Positions 55,747 to 64,000 of a stretch of 64,000 nucleotides of DNA are shown piece by piece. This stretch comes from Zeus faber (lineage: Eukaryota; Chordata; Actinopteri; Zeiformes; Zeidae), in the NCBI GenBank assembly GCA_960531495.1, contig OY482852.1, positions 12,525,896 through 12,589,895 of the forward strand, given 5' to 3'. Positions within the stretch are counted from its first letter, which is position 1, and each line of letters starts with the position of its first letter. Position numbers and translations under genes: made by a program. The notes beneath the pieces were generated by a model. It worked only from the letters and a program-made list of their open reading frames with translations, was not told where the DNA came from and made no database searches.

Positions 55747-64000
<8,254 letters not shown>

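Overview
The window is vertebrate genomic DNA, almost certainly from a teleost fish. Genes are split into many short exons with GT-AG introns, (CA)n/(GT)n microsatellites are extremely dense, and tRNA-derived SINE and hAT fragments of fish type are present. All five genes were recognised by comparing spliced translations with remembered vertebrate proteins; no database search was possible. I cannot name the species.

Layout: (1) 1-38620 and beyond, + strand: the 3' part of adam22, a catalytically dead ADAM that serves as a synaptic LGI1 receptor. 29 exons run from mid-prodomain to stop and stay in frame (839 residues); the first exons lie upstream of the window. (2) 19622-20782, - strand: cldn12 (claudin-12), two coding exons nested inside the large adam22 intron 13206-22095, with a CpG-rich region upstream that probably holds its promoter. 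(3) 42122-45363, - strand: gtpbp10, a complete 10-exon mitochondrial Obg-type GTPase gene, tail-to-tail with adam22. (4) 50238-52648, + strand: osgin2, a complete five-coding-exon FAD/NAD(P)-binding-like protein, head-to-head with gtpbp10. (5) 55747-64000, - strand: nbn (nibrin, MRN complex), 16 exons reaching the stop codon with the 5' end beyond the window, tail-to-tail with osgin2.

The genes do not form one pathway. Their arrangement is the main large-scale signal. In human, ADAM22, GTPBP10 and CLDN12 lie on 7q21 (ADAM22 about 2 Mb from the other two), while OSGIN2 and NBN are convergent neighbours on 8q21. Here all five fit in 64 kb. gtpbp10 and cldn12 keep their tandem orientation, but the 3' half of adam22 now lies antisense over and between them.

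The non-coding sequence holds many microsatellites, a complete hAT MITE with an 8-bp target-site duplication 20 bp from an nbn splice donor, a tRNA-derived SINE, a 437-bp foldback element beside the alternatively spliced adam22 C-terminal exon, a three-stem inverted-repeat cluster, a tandem pair of perfect CRE palindromes in gtpbp10 intron 1, and a symmetric GC-box/CCAAT inverted module in front of gtpbp10. I found no CRISPR array, operon, rRNA or intact tRNA gene, and no clearly novel multi-gene system.
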